A DNA stretch of 64,000 nucleotides from Pantoea sp. CCBC3-3-1 (GCF_007981265.1 NZ_CP034363.1:1054001-1118000); one strand, 5' to 3'. Positions 34,293 through 46,573 are shown, numbered from the stretch's first letter. Notes: generated by a model not told the origin, from the letters alone. A program made the numbers and translations.

Positions 34293-34316
34293 AAAACCCG
34301 CCTTATGGCGGGTTTT
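34293..34316. terminator. Bidirectional terminator between csp and formaldehyde dehydrogenase
   Basis: A 10-base stem (AAAACCCGCC with GGCGGGTTTT, loop TTAT) with T bases on both strands. Confidence 0.85.
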
Positions 34317-34337
34317 TTGCGTTCTGGCTATAGAGAT

Positions 34338-35471
34338 TCAGGGCTTTAACAGCACCTTGGTCCAGCCTTCGGCGCGTTTATCAAACTGCTCGTAGGCTTT
34401 AGGCGCTTCGGCAAGGCTTAGACGGTGCGAGACGATGGCGGCCGGATTCGCTCGCCCGTGCTGAATAAGGCGTGCAAGGTTACGGTTATAGGCCTTCACG
34501 TTTGCCTGTCCGGTTCGCATAAATTGCCCTTTAAACCAGAAGTTTCCGTAATCGAACGCCATCTTACCCTGCTGTTGGAGTCGATCTTTGGCACCCGGAT
34601 CCTGAGGCACAAATACGCCGACCACGCCGATGCCTCCTGTTGCTTTCGTACTGCCTACCAGGCTGTTTAGCGTAACGCTATTATCTTCATGCCCATGCTT
34701 ATCGCAGCACTGATAGCCCACGCATTCACAGCCGCAGTCGGTGCCGCGGCCATCGGTCAACTCAAGGATCTTGTCCACGGCCTGCTGGCCCACAGCATTG
34801 ATTGCGGTTGCGCCAAATTTTTCGGCCAGGGCGAGCCGATCGGGATGCGTATCCACCACAAAAATTTGCGAAGCGCCTTTGATGGCGGCTGAATGAGCGG
34901 CCATCAATCCTACCGGCCCCGCGCCGTAAATAGCCACGCTGTCGCCTGGCTTCATGCCTGCGAGTTCGGTGGCGTGCCAGCCTGTTGGGAAGATATCGGA
35001 AAGCATGACGTAATCATCTTCCCGTTCAGCGGCATCTTTTGGCAACACCAGACAGTTAAAGTCAGCCCATGGCACGCGCAGAACTTCCGCCTGTCCACCT
35101 TGCCAGGGTCCCATTTCGGCAAAACCATAGGCGGCACCCGCCGCGCCCGGGTTAGCATTCAGGCAAAAAGCCGTCTGGCCTCTTTCGCAGTTTTCACAAT
35201 GACCGCAGGCAACGTTAAAAGGCATGCAGACATAGTCGCCTACTTTAACGGTTTGAACTGCCGCACCGACTTCAATAACTTTCCCCAGATTTTCATGTCC
35301 AAAAACTTTCCCTTTTTCAAAGCTGGTACGTCCTTCATACATATGTAAGTCAGAACCGCAAATATTCGTCGTGGTTATTTGCACCAGGACATCACTGGGA
35401 TGCTCAATAACAGCATCGGGAATGTCTTTTACGGAAATATTTTTAGGGCCGTGATAGACAACAGCTTTCAT
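34338..35471 (-). CDS. Glutathione-independent formaldehyde dehydrogenase (zinc)
   Basis: A 377-residue zinc alcohol dehydrogenase. It has CGSDLHMYEGR (zinc ligand Cys), GHENLG, the structural zinc Cys cluster (CGHCENCERGQTAFC), the Rossmann GAGPVG and the extra ECVGYQCCDKHGHE insertion that marks the formaldehyde dehydrogenase (PFDH-type) branch. It oxidises formaldehyde or related aldehydes with NAD without glutathione. The KGG stress gene lies just upstream on the same strand; whether they share a transcript is not clear. Confidence 0.9.
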   Translation of the reverse strand: MKAVVYHGPKNISVKDIPDAVIEHPSDVLVQITTTNICGSDLHMYEGRTSFEKGKVFGHENLGKVIEVGAAVQTVKVGDYVCMPFNVACGHCENCERGQTAFCLNANPGAAGAAYGFAEMGPWQGGQAEVLRVPWADFNCLVLPKDAAEREDDYVMLSDIFPTGWHATELAGMKPGDSVAIYGAGPVGLMAAHSAAIKGASQIFVVDTHPDRLALAEKFGATAINAVGQQAVDKILELTDGRGTDCGCECVGYQCCDKHGHEDNSVTLNSLVGSTKATGGIGVVGVFVPQDPGAKDRLQQQGKMAFDYGNFWFKGQFMRTGQANVKAYNRNLARLIQHGRANPAAIVSHRLSLAEAPKAYEQFDKRAEGWTKVLLKP

Positions 35472-35578
35472 TAGCAGTTCTCCTGTTTATTTATAGTAGA
35501 TAAATCTCTGGCGTAAAATAAAAGCCCCGGCCTATCCGGAGATAAACCAGGGCAGATAAAAAACATATTCAGGCAACG

Positions 35579-35749
35579 TCAGCTACGGCTCTTGCTGCCG
35601 CTCTGACCGCCTTTTTTACCGGCGTCAGAGGCTTTTTCCCGATCGTTGCTAAAGCTGCCGCCGCTTTGCTGGCCGCCTTTTTTGCCTGCTTCAGATGCAC
35701 GTTTACGATCTTCGGCAAAATTTCCTGATCCACCACGATGATTTGTCAT
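35579..35749 (-). CDS. KGG-repeat general stress protein (YciG-like)
   Basis: A 56-residue protein missed by length filters. It reads MTNHRGGSGNFAEDR then two repeats of AS-x-AGKKGGQ, the KGG/con-10 pattern of E. coli YciG. GGAG lies eight bases before the ATG. Such proteins are unstructured, hydrophilic and RpoS-linked in E. coli. The DNA carries many GGC codons for Gly as in the neighbours, so transfer is not suggested. Confidence 0.9.
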   Translation of the reverse strand: MTNHRGGSGNFAEDRKRASEAGKKGGQQSGGSFSNDREKASDAGKKGGQSGSKSRS

Positions 35750-36179
35750 AATAATCTCCAGTCATTTTAGATTATAAAATAAAATGCCATTATTAAGCTG
35801 ATGTAATGAACATTTCGTCGTGTTGAAAGTAAAGTGTAGATGCCATGGCTGTATATTCAAGTTATGAGATTAATTAATTAAAAATTAGGCCATTACTGTT
35901 TGTAATAATGGAAGATACAATAAATGTTACAGCCAGAAAGATTTGTTTTCACCGTTAGCAGAATAAGAAAGAGTTTTGATATGGTGCGTTTTCCCGCCCT
36001 GAGACGTTTGCGAAAGGAGAGAGCATTCTGCTCTTCTTCAGAGTTTTGTCTCCTGTAAGAGCGAGTAGGCAGCAGACTACGCTAAAATGATCGCTATCCC
36101 GCGTTTTGTTGCTCTTAACCAAAAAGCGCTTGATACACTCTGAACTTGCGCAGCTGCTATAAGGCTTTAAAACGGTAAG
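35750..36179. other. Intergenic region upstream of mdtG
   Basis: 430 bases between the divergent KGG gene and mdtG. It holds AT-rich upstream DNA of the KGG gene and GC-richer DNA before mdtG. No gene or convincing operator was seen. Confidence 0.45.
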
Positions 36180-37397
36180 ATGGAATCCTGGAAGGTTAAC
36201 CTCATCTCAGTCTGGTTCGGCTGTCTGTTTACCGGCCTCGCTATCAGTCAAATTATTCCTTTCCTTCCGCTCTACGTTGAGCAACTTGGCGTTACCGATC
36301 CCAGCTCGCTGACGTTATGGTCAGGACTCATTTTCAGCATCACGTTTATGATTTCCGCCATCGTCTCGCCGATGTGGGGCAGCCTTGCCGATCGTAAAGG
36401 CCGCAAACTAATGCTGCTACGCGCTTCGCTGGGCATGGGCGTAGTCATCTTTTTGCAGGCCTTTGTCAGTAACGTTTGGCAGCTCTTGCTGCTGCGGGCG
36501 CTGATGGGACTCACCTCCGGCTATATCCCCAATGCCATGGCGCTTGTCGCGTCACAGGTGCCGCGTGAGCGCAGCGGCTGGGCGCTGAGTATGGTGTCAA
36601 CCGCGCAGATATGTGGGGTGATTATGGGACCGCTAATGGGCGGCTTTCTGGCCGATTGGGTGGGATTGCGCGCCGTTTTCCTGATTACTTCTTGTCTGCT
36701 GCTAACCAGTTTTCTGATTACGCTGTTTCTGATTAAAGAAACAGGTCTGCGGCAGGCGAAAAAAGGCGAGAAGCTCAGCGGCAGTATGGTTTTTCGCTCG
36801 CTTAGTCATCCTGGGCTTATCGTCAGTCTGTTTATTACCACGCTGGTTATTCAGCTCTGCAATGGTTCCATCAGCCCAATCCTGACGCTGTTTGTACGGC
36901 AACTGGAACCTGATGTGCAGAACATTGCCTTTATTAGCGGCGTGGTGGCGGCGATCCCTGGCGTTTCAGCGCTGTTTTCCGCGCCGAAGTTGGGGAAGCT
37001 GGGTGACCGGATTGGCGCGCAGCGCATTCTTTTTGCAGCATTAATGCTGACCATCATCCTGTTTATGGCCATGTCGTGGGCAGACAGTGCACTCCAGCTC
37101 GGGGCATTACGTTTCCTGCTTGGCTTTGCCGAAGGGGCGATGATGCCAGCGGTGCAGACTCTGCTGCTGCGTTACTCCAGCGACCGCATCACCGGAAGAA
37201 TATTCGGTTATAACCAGTCGTTTATGTATCTGGGGAATGTCGTTGGCCCGCTGCTGGGATCGGGGATTTCCGCTATCGGTGGCTTCCGCTGGGTTTTTGC
37301 GGCAACGGCAGTGGTGGTGTTGGCAAATACCGTTCAGCTAATGATGATGTGGCGTCGCAGGCAGCCTGACCAGCCGCCTGCCGATAAACCGGCCTGA
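36180..37397 (+). CDS. mdtG: Multidrug efflux MFS transporter MdtG
   Basis: A 405-residue 12-segment MFS exporter. WSGLIFSITFMISAIVSPMWGSLADRKGRKLMLLRASLGMG, GRIFGYNQSF and FISGVVAAIPGVSALFSAPKLGKLGDRIG follow E. coli MdtG (YceE) closely; the 408-residue length is also similar. In E. coli it gives resistance to fosfomycin and deoxycholate and is activated by SoxS/MarA; no marbox was checked. The ATG at 36180 follows a GGTAAG stretch. It is divergent from the KGG gene and convergent with lacZ. Confidence 0.9.
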   Translation: MESWKVNLISVWFGCLFTGLAISQIIPFLPLYVEQLGVTDPSSLTLWSGLIFSITFMISAIVSPMWGSLADRKGRKLMLLRASLGMGVVIFLQAFVSNVWQLLLLRALMGLTSGYIPNAMALVASQVPRERSGWALSMVSTAQICGVIMGPLMGGFLADWVGLRAVFLITSCLLLTSFLITLFLIKETGLRQAKKGEKLSGSMVFRSLSHPGLIVSLFITTLVIQLCNGSISPILTLFVRQLEPDVQNIAFISGVVAAIPGVSALFSAPKLGKLGDRIGAQRILFAALMLTIILFMAMSWADSALQLGALRFLLGFAEGAMMPAVQTLLLRYSSDRITGRIFGYNQSFMYLGNVVGPLLGSGISAIGGFRWVFAATAVVVLANTVQLMMMWRRRQPDQPPADKPA

Positions 37398-37427
37398 GAG
37401 AAGCATCCCGGGCCGGATTTTCAGGCG

Positions 37428-40541
<3,114 letters not shown>

Positions 40542-40553
40542 GACGAGGAAGTG

Positions 40554-40599
40554 GGGCGCTGTAAAGTCGTAAACAGCGATCCTGCGAGCTGGCTCGCAG
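40554..40599. promoter_or_regulatory. Two dyads upstream of the lac operator
   Basis: CGCTGT-N10-ACAGCG (about 40557-40578) and CTGCGAGC-TG-GCTCGCAG (40582-40599) lie upstream of the operator in the expected promoter region. They may bind further regulators or form auxiliary operators. No consensus was assigned. Confidence 0.4.
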
Positions 40600-40782
40600 C
40601 AAATTACCCTGAGCTTTTTCCGGTAATGCCTGACAAGGGTTAGTATTAATACGGATTACCGCAATGAAACCGTTAAGCGCTGTTACCCACCGTAAAAACC
40701 GCCCCGAACAGGAATCTTCTGCATTGTCGGCAACTAAAACGGCGCTTACTATCAGCGCCAACGTTACCACGAGGAAATAACG

Positions 40783-40938
40783 ATGAGTCGATTGATCAAA
40801 GCAGTAAGTGTCATTGCGCTGGTAACAGCCCTGAGCGGTTGTCTGTTCCCACCTCCGGGCGGCGGTGGTGGCGGTGGTGGTGGCTGGGGCGGTGGCGGCG
40901 GCCCTCGCGGCGGCTTCTCACAAGGCCCAGGCCACTAA
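40783..40938 (+). CDS. Glycine-rich small lipoprotein
   Basis: A 51-residue precursor with signal peptide and lipobox ALSGC (C20). The mature 32 residues start LFPPPGGGG and are almost entirely glycine with a few Trp, Arg and Pro. GAGG upstream of the ATG and a strong terminator after the stop support a real gene. It resembles a class of small envelope lipoproteins of unknown use. The Gly run makes it hard to detect by homology. Confidence 0.8.
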   Translation: MSRLIKAVSVIALVTALSGCLFPPPGGGGGGGGGWGGGGGPRGGFSQGPGH

Positions 40939-40945
40939 TAATGAC

Positions 40946-40980
40946 AGGAGCCAGAGCGGATACTCTGGCTCCTGATCTTT
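40946..40980 (+). terminator. Terminator after the glycine-rich lipoprotein
   Basis: An 11-base stem (AGGAGCCAGAG with CTCTGGCTCCT) followed by a T-rich tail. Confidence 0.8.
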
Positions 40981-41148
40981 TATCGCTTTACTTTCTGTTC
41001 TGCAAAGTAATATGCGAGCGATAGCGGGATAATTTGGCTTAACTCACGAATAATTAACGCGATTATCTGTTTTCTTTTTACCTGCCCGATGTTACCGTCT
41101 CGCCTCAGATGAGACATTCGTCTCGTTCAACAATAACTGAGACCTTCC

Positions 41149-41409
41149 ATGAAAAATCTTATCGCTGAACTGTTAGTCAGACTGGCGGAAAAAGAAGAAG
41201 AATCAAAAGAACTGGTGGCTCAGGTTGAGGCATTGGAAATCGTAGTGACCGCCATTCTGCGCAAACTGGAAGTCGGCCAGTTACAGCAGATTACCGATAA
41301 TATCAGTCAGGCGATGCAAAGCGCTTCAGATTCGCAAAACGTCAACAGCCATGACAGTTCTATGCTGAATAATTATATCCAGCGTCTGCTTACTCACCCG
41401 CGTAATTAA
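41149..41409 (+). CDS. iraP: Anti-adaptor protein IraP
   Basis: An 86-residue protein matching E. coli IraP from end to end: MKNLIAELLVRLAEKEEESKELVAQVEALEIVVTAIL, then a variable middle, then YIQRLLTHPRN. It binds RssB and stops it from delivering RpoS to ClpXP, raising RpoS in phosphate or magnesium starvation. In E. coli iraP also lies near proC, so its place here (two genes from proC) supports the call. A paralogue is at 15012. Confidence 0.93.
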   Translation: MKNLIAELLVRLAEKEEESKELVAQVEALEIVVTAILRKLEVGQLQQITDNISQAMQSASDSQNVNSHDSSMLNNYIQRLLTHPRN

Positions 41410-41558
41410 CATTTCTAACAAAAAAAATAATTCATGAAAATCATCTAATTAATTTTAAAATCCCCGCGGTTTCGGCCTCCTGGCGTGGTCGATCTCCCTG
41501 TTAATGCCAGGCTTATTACTTCTCAACGTGTCACAACATAAGAAGAAAGGAGCCTGTC

Positions 41559-43079
41559 GTGAGCTATCAAAATGCCATTGTCCTCCAGGACTTACCCTCG
41601 TTAAAACCTGTCAGAGTGCCTGTCGGTGACGAAGAAATTTTGCTCATCCGTGACCAGCAAGAGGTGAAAGCCTTTCAGGCAAAATGTCCCCATTCCGGCG
41701 CGCCATTAGAGCAGGGCGCTATTTACGACGGAAAGCTGGTTTGCCCCTGGCACAAAGCGAATTTTGACATCAAGGATGGCAGCCTTTGTGAACCGCTGGC
41801 CTTAAGCGATCTGAAACGCTATCCAGTGCGGGTCGAAAACGGAATGGTGCAGGTGAACCCCCAACCGCTGCCCGCGTATTCGTTTGCTGCCGATCGTCAG
41901 GAGCCGGTATTCGTCATTTTAGGATCGGGCGCGGCGGGTGCGGCGGCAGCATGGACGCTGCGTCGCGAAGGTTTTGCAGGTAAATTGATCCTGGTCGATC
42001 GTGAAACCGAAGCACCTTACGATCGCACGGTGCTGACTAAATTTGTGCCGTCCGGCAACATGAAAATCAGTGAAGTACCGCCGCTTTTACAGGATGATTT
42101 CATGCAGTTTGCTGAACGCAAGCACGGCGACGTGGAGCAGCTGGATAGCAAAGCGAAGACGTTACGTTTTGCCGATGGATCGACGCTGCATTATGACAAG
42201 CTGCTGATTGCTACTGGCGGTATCCCTCAGCGTCCGGATTTGCCTGCGCTGTTTGGCGTTCACGTGCTCAGGAGCATTGAACAGGCGGATACGTTGCTGA
42301 AAGAGGTGGATGACAGCAGCCAGCTGGTGATTATCGGTAACAGCTTTATCGGGATGGAGCTTGCCTCGGCCTTACGAGCAAAAAAAGTCAAAGTCCAGGT
42401 GATCGCTCGCGATCCGCTGCCGTTTAAAAAGCAGTTTGGTGAGCAGATAGCACAATACTTCCGCGATTTGCATGAGGAAAAGGGCGTTGAGTTTATCGAA
42501 GGCGAACTGGCGGATCTGAAAGGCGATAATGGCCATGTGAGCGCGGTGCAGCTAAAAAGCGGACAAACGATCCCTGCAAATCAGGTCTTACTGGCTACGG
42601 GGGTGGCTCCGGGCACCGGCTTTATCCACGATATTCCCCTTAATGATGATGGCAGCATCACCACTAACGATTATCTGGAGGTTGCCAGCGAGGTCTGGGC
42701 AGCAGGCGATATCGCCACGTTCCCGTCGGCATCTGGCTCACTGCGCATTGAGCACTGGCGAGTGGCGCAGCAGCAGGGACGGATTGCGGCAAAAAATATG
42801 TTAGGTCAGGGCGAGGAATTTGACCGGGTGCCTTTTTTCTGGACCGCGCAGTTTGGCACGCGCTATGAGTATCTTGGTCATGCCAAAGAGTGGGACGACT
42901 ATCGGCTGGTGGGGTCACTGAAAGAGAAGACGTTTGTGGCGCTATACGGCCAGAGAGGTCAGCTTGCTGCGGTGGTTTCCTGCGGCATGTACACCTTTAC
43001 CGCCGAACTGATCCGCAGAATGCAAAAGCCGATGACGATGGCCGAAGCGTCCGCGCTGGCGCAGAAAGCGCTGGGCTGA
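41559..43079 (+). CDS. Rieske-ferredoxin/NAD(P)H reductase fusion (AIF-like)
   Basis: A 506-residue protein. The N-terminal Rieske domain has C43-x-H45 and C62-x2-H65 (CPHSG, CPWH), and a two-dinucleotide-binding oxidoreductase follows (FAD motif ILGSGAAGAAAA, NAD motif IIGNSFIGMELAS, second FAD motif VWAAGDIA). This is the layout of AIFM3-type reductases and related bacterial proteins; the electron partner is unknown. GTG start with AAAGGAG upstream. It lies between iraP and proC, an insertion relative to E. coli. Confidence 0.88.
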   Translation: MSYQNAIVLQDLPSLKPVRVPVGDEEILLIRDQQEVKAFQAKCPHSGAPLEQGAIYDGKLVCPWHKANFDIKDGSLCEPLALSDLKRYPVRVENGMVQVNPQPLPAYSFAADRQEPVFVILGSGAAGAAAAWTLRREGFAGKLILVDRETEAPYDRTVLTKFVPSGNMKISEVPPLLQDDFMQFAERKHGDVEQLDSKAKTLRFADGSTLHYDKLLIATGGIPQRPDLPALFGVHVLRSIEQADTLLKEVDDSSQLVIIGNSFIGMELASALRAKKVKVQVIARDPLPFKKQFGEQIAQYFRDLHEEKGVEFIEGELADLKGDNGHVSAVQLKSGQTIPANQVLLATGVAPGTGFIHDIPLNDDGSITTNDYLEVASEVWAAGDIATFPSASGSLRIEHWRVAQQQGRIAAKNMLGQGEEFDRVPFFWTAQFGTRYEYLGHAKEWDDYRLVGSLKEKTFVALYGQRGQLAAVVSCGMYTFTAELIRRMQKPMTMAEASALAQKALG

Positions 43080-43135
43080 TGATTTACTGAGACCTCTTTT
43101 TCAAGCGATATCTGAAGTAACAGTGCAAGGGCGGT

Positions 43136-43248
43136 AGCGAAAGGGACACGGACCCTCCATAAAGACGCAAAAAGCGGCGTCACTGCCCACTCGATACGGG
43201 TCGTCCGTGGCCCGTGTCGCTTTATTACCGGCCCGTGTCCCTTTCGCT
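43136..43248. repeat. Structured inverted repeat with two nested GGCCCGTGTC copies
   Basis: A 16-base perfect inverted repeat (AGCGAAAGGGACACGG 43136-43151 with CCGTGTCCCTTTCGCT 43233-43248) encloses about 80 bases with further pairing (GACGC/GCGTC and a direct repeat of GGCCCGTGTC). It sits between the AIF-like gene and proC, and could be a small repeated palindromic element or a structured RNA. Confidence 0.5.
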
Positions 43249-43292
43249 TTGGCAAACGCGTTGTTTGTTTGAGGAAAAGATCACCAGACTTT

Positions 43293-44102
43293 TTACGCGT
43301 CGCTCATGCTTTTCGATTTGGCCATACACTGCTGCATCGCCTCAATCACCGCGGAACGGAAACCTTTTTCTTCCAGCACGCGTACCGCCTCAATCGTGGT
43401 GCCGCCTGGCGAGCACACCATATCTTTCAGCTCGCCAGGATGCCTGCCGGTTTCCAGCACCATTTGCGCCGAACCTTTCACCGCCTGAGCGGCAAACTGA
43501 TACGCCTGCGCGCGCGGCATTCCGCCCAGCACAGCCGCATCGGCCATCGCTTCGATAAACATAAATACGTAGGCTGGCGCTGAGCCGCTCACGCCGACCA
43601 CGGAGTGGATCAGGTATTCCGGTACCAGCTCCGCTTTACCGAAACCGTTAAAGATTTGCAGGATCTCGTCTGCCTCTTCTTTTGTTACCAGCACGTTTGG
43701 CGTCACGGACGTCATTCCTTCGTTCACCAGCGCTGGTGTATTGGGCATCACGCGCACCAGCTTGCGGTCATGTCCCAGCACGTTTGCCAGAGAGTCCAGC
43801 GTGACGCCTGCGGCAATGGAGACCACGACGGTATCCTTATTGAGACTACCGGAGACCTCTTTCAACACGTTCAGGATGACGTTGGGTTTTACTGCACCAA
43901 ACAGGATATCTGCCTGCTTTGCCACTTCCTGGGCGCTGTCGGCTGGCGTAATGCCATGCTGCTGCTGCATCTCATGATTGGTGGCGGCCTTACGATCGTA
44001 GACCCAGATGTTTTCTGCTTTCACCAGGCCGGAAGAGACCAGCCCGCCGATGATGGCTTTCGACATGTTGCCGCAGCCAATAAAGCCAATTTTTTTCTCC
44101 AT
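43293..44102 (-). CDS. proC: Pyrroline-5-carboxylate reductase ProC
   Basis: A 269-residue enzyme, the same length as E. coli ProC. It has the Rossmann motif GFIGCGNMSKAIIGG, PNTPALVNEGMTSVTPN, GVSGSAPAYVFMFIEAMADAAV and MVCSPGGTTIEAVRVLEEKGFRSAVIEAMQ. It makes proline from pyrroline-5-carboxylate with NADPH, the last step in proline synthesis. The ATG at 44102 (MEKKIGF) is the family start; a frame extends to 44129. Confidence 0.97.
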   Translation of the reverse strand: MEKKIGFIGCGNMSKAIIGGLVSSGLVKAENIWVYDRKAATNHEMQQQHGITPADSAQEVAKQADILFGAVKPNVILNVLKEVSGSLNKDTVVVSIAAGVTLDSLANVLGHDRKLVRVMPNTPALVNEGMTSVTPNVLVTKEEADEILQIFNGFGKAELVPEYLIHSVVGVSGSAPAYVFMFIEAMADAAVLGGMPRAQAYQFAAQAVKGSAQMVLETGRHPGELKDMVCSPGGTTIEAVRVLEEKGFRSAVIEAMQQCMAKSKSMSDA

Positions 44103-44201
44103 TACACTGCATCCTGTTTTGGTTTTCACTGCCTCCAGCTTACGTCATTTCCCACCTTAATCCAGCTTCGGCTACGCTTAAGCATCGACAAGGAGCCTGC
44201 A

Positions 44202-44720
44202 ATGGACAGTAATTCACAAGACGAAGAACGCAGCCGACATTATCCCATCCAGGAACACATGTTTTGGCAACGCGTGGAATGGCGGATCCAGCATATCGGC
44301 TATTTTTTCCTGTTCACGATAGTGATTCTGGGGGCCTGTGGGCTGTTTTCCAAAGGCATACTGAGCAAGGGCGTGGCGACCTCAAAGGAGGGGGCATTAC
44401 AGGTTCAGTATGAGCGCTTTGGCCTGCTTGACAGCGATATGGTGATGACGGTCCGCGTTAAACCTCAGCATGGCGATCGTTTTACGCTGAGTATCAGCGG
44501 TGAGGAGATGGAAAATTTTCAAATCCAATCGCTTCAGCCGCAGCCGCAACAGGCGACCAGTACAAAAAACAGTCTTGAGCTTAGCTGGGCTTCTCCACGA
44601 TTTCGTGATGGCGCAACGGTTTGGATTGGCGCTCAGGCACAAAATCCGGGACGTTTTCCGGTGACGATTACTCTGGATAACGCCACCAGCGTGCATTTTA
44701 CCCAATGGATTTACCCTTAG
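44202..44720 (+). CDS. Single-span membrane protein of unknown function, operon with a YetF-type protein
   Basis: A 172-residue protein with a polar N-terminus, one membrane segment (about residues 33-53) and a 115-residue outside domain rich in beta patterns (MVMTVRVKPQHGDRFTLSISGE). AGGAG precedes the ATG. It ends 9 bases before the DUF421/YetF gene, so the two form a unit, divergent from proC. I do not recognise it, but such pairs with YetF-type proteins occur in enterobacteria. Confidence 0.7.
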   Translation: MDSNSQDEERSRHYPIQEHMFWQRVEWRIQHIGYFFLFTIVILGACGLFSKGILSKGVATSKEGALQVQYERFGLLDSDMVMTVRVKPQHGDRFTLSISGEEMENFQIQSLQPQPQQATSTKNSLELSWASPRFRDGATVWIGAQAQNPGRFPVTITLDNATSVHFTQWIYP

Positions 44721-44729
44721 GAGCCGCTG

Positions 44730-45176
44730 ATGGAAACCGTATTGCGCGCAGCAAGTATGTATCTGCTGCTGATGATTGTTTTGAAAATTGCCGGGCGTCG
44801 TACGCTGCTGGAGATGACCTCGTTCGATCTGATTTTACTGTTGATTATCAGTGAGGCGACCCAGCAGGCGCTGTTGGGGAATGATTTTTCCGTGACGGGT
44901 GCTTCGCTGACCATTATTACGCTCATTGTGGTTGATATCCTGTTCGGCATGATGAAAGCACGCTTTCCCCGGCTGGACAGGTTAATTGACGGCACGGCGC
45001 TGATCCTGGTAGAACATGGGCGCCTGCTGCCGGAACGTGCCCGCCGCGCCGGGATTTCTGAAGACGATATCCTCAATACAGCCCGCAGCAGCGCGGGTCT
45101 GGAGCGGTTGGATCAGATCAAATTCGCCATCCTGGAGAAAAACGGTAAGATCAGCATTATTCCAGACAGCCAGTAA
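44730..45176 (+). CDS. DUF421/YetF family membrane protein
   Basis: A 148-residue protein with three N-terminal membrane segments, the RT-LLEMTSFDLILLLIISEATQQALLG motif and a C-terminal cytoplasmic domain with LIDGTALILVEHGRLLPERARRAGISEDDIL and LEKNGKISIIP, as in the YetF/YkjA family. Its function is unknown, possibly linked to membrane stress. It is coupled to the preceding unknown protein. Confidence 0.85.
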   Translation: METVLRAASMYLLLMIVLKIAGRRTLLEMTSFDLILLLIISEATQQALLGNDFSVTGASLTIITLIVVDILFGMMKARFPRLDRLIDGTALILVEHGRLLPERARRAGISEDDILNTARSSAGLERLDQIKFAILEKNGKISIIPDSQ

Positions 45177-45222
45177 CCGGCTTCTGGCTGACAATGCCTT
45201 ACCTGGTTAAAGGGAACCTGCT

Positions 45223-45675
45223 ATGCCGATTTGGGTGGATGCCGACGCGTGTCCAAAAGTGATTAAAGAAGTGTTGTATCGCGCGGCTGACCGCGAACAG
45301 ATGATGGTGACGCTGGTGGCGAATCAGCCCTTGAGCGTACCGCCTTCGCGTTTTTTAAAAACGCTGCGCGTACCGGCTGGCTTTGACGTAGCCGACAATG
45401 AAATTGTGCAAAGAGCTCAGGCTGGCGATCTGGTGATTACCGCCGATATTCCCCTGGCGGCTGAAGTGATGGAAAAGGGTGCGATTGCGCTAAACCCGCG
45501 CGGTGAACGCTACAGCGAGGCGACCATTCGTGAACGGCTGACTATGCGCGACTTCATGGACACGATGCGGGCGAGCGGCATACAAACCGGTGGCCCCAGC
45601 ACGCTGAACCAGCGTGACCGGCAGCAGTTTGCCAACGAGCTGGACAAGTGGCTACAGGCGCAAAAAAAACGCTAA
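45223..45675 (+). CDS. yaiI: YaiI/YqxD family protein (UPF0178)
   Basis: A 150-residue protein with the UPF0178 wording [22 protein letters not shown] at the start, [30 protein letters not shown] in the middle and [23 protein letters not shown] at the end. The family resembles PIN-type nucleases but its role is not established. It stands before aroL as in E. coli, with a DUF2076 gene in between. Confidence 0.92.
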   Translation: MPIWVDADACPKVIKEVLYRAADREQMMVTLVANQPLSVPPSRFLKTLRVPAGFDVADNEIVQRAQAGDLVITADIPLAAEVMEKGAIALNPRGERYSEATIRERLTMRDFMDTMRASGIQTGGPSTLNQRDRQQFANELDKWLQAQKKR

Positions 45676-45692
45676 TCCAGGATTAGCGTTTT
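45665..45692. terminator. Bidirectional terminator after yaiI
   Basis: An inverted repeat (AACGCTAATC with GATTAGCGTT) bordered by A and T runs, overlapping the yaiI stop; it can terminate yaiI and the convergent DUF2076 gene. Confidence 0.8.
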
Positions 45693-45734
45693 TAACGAGG
45701 TGGCAGAAAAGGGGGTAATCCCGCCCGCTACGCT

Positions 45735-46445
45735 TTAAACAAAGCTGTCGTCGTCGCCAAAGTCATCGCTGTCGAAGCCGTCGCTGCCGAAATCGCTATA
45801 ATCATTGGCGTAGTCCTGCTGTAGTCCGGCATCCTGATTCAGGAACTGACCGTCGCCGTGATTAAAGGTATCAAGATTGTTATCGAAGCTCTCCTGCGGC
45901 ATCGCAGGCTCGTTGATAATATTGACGATCTCTTCCGGCTGAGAATGATGGAACATGCTGGTAAGCATATCTGCCATTACCACACCACCCGCCACACCGA
46001 CGGCCGTTTGCAGCGCGCCGCCTAAAAAGCCTCGGGTTGCTGAAGGCGCTGCGGGCGCAGGCGCATAGCCCTGCTGCTGGGGTGGCGCATAGCCCTGTTG
46101 CTGCTGTGGCGCATTACCCCAGGGGGATTGCTGAGGCTGAGCTGGCTGCGGCTTGTTACCGCCACCAAACAAGCCGGACAGGAAGCCGCCGCTACTCTGC
46201 TGCGGTTGCTGCTGCTGCGCCTGCGCCAGTTTGGCTTCCAGCTCGTTAACACGGTTATTAAGCTGCTTCATTGCCGCTTCCTGAATCAGGATCGCCTGCG
46301 CCATATAATAAGGTGCGCCGGGCTGCTGCTGTAGCTGCTGCTGGATCAGTTTTTCAGCTGCGGCATCGCGCGGACCTGACTGGGTTTCGGCCTGTTTTAG
46401 TCGGCTAAACAGGCTTTCAATTAGCTTTTGTTCTTCGCTCTGCAT
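45735..46445 (-). CDS. DUF2076 domain protein, Gln-rich
   Basis: A 236-residue protein with the DUF2076 start EEQKLIESLFSRLKQAE and KLIQQQLQQQPGAPYYMAQAILIQEAAMKQLNNRVNELEAKLAQ, a FLSGLFGGG and Gln/Pro/Ala-rich linker, an alanine/glycine membrane-like stretch near residue 140 and an acidic tail (DFGSDGFDSDDFGDDDSFV). It may be periplasmic or membrane-bound; function unknown. It lies between yaiI and aroL on the opposite strand. Confidence 0.85.
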   Translation of the reverse strand: MQSEEQKLIESLFSRLKQAETQSGPRDAAAEKLIQQQLQQQPGAPYYMAQAILIQEAAMKQLNNRVNELEAKLAQAQQQQPQQSSGGFLSGLFGGGNKPQPAQPQQSPWGNAPQQQQGYAPPQQQGYAPAPAAPSATRGFLGGALQTAVGVAGGVVMADMLTSMFHHSQPEEIVNIINEPAMPQESFDNNLDTFNHGDGQFLNQDAGLQQDYANDYSDFGSDGFDSDDFGDDDSFV

Positions 46446-46555
46446 AAGGGATCCCTCAATGACGGATAATTACCTTATATTGGGTCAGAACAGCAGAAAG
46501 TAAATGGGGTTCGGGTAAGGAAATGTTGCCGCGCGTTACGACCATCTTTTAATTG

Positions 46556-46573
46556 TGTAAAGATTAATTCACA
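46556..46573 (+). promoter_or_regulatory. TyrR box upstream of aroL
   Basis: TGTAAA-N6-TTCACA matches the TyrR box TGTAAA-N6-TTTACA at 11 of 12 positions. A weaker candidate half-box (TGTAAA) lies at 46627-46632. The aroL gene of E. coli is also controlled by TyrR. Confidence 0.6.

Noticed and set aside
43605-44201. Long plus-strand open frame overlapping proC
   Set aside because: It is antisense to the well-supported proC gene; only its 3' part (from 44202) has an ATG with ribosome binding site and is called as a gene.
45735-46445. Possible repeats in the Gln/Pro-rich region of the DUF2076 gene
   Set aside because: Low-complexity coding sequence of a recognised family; no separate element needed.
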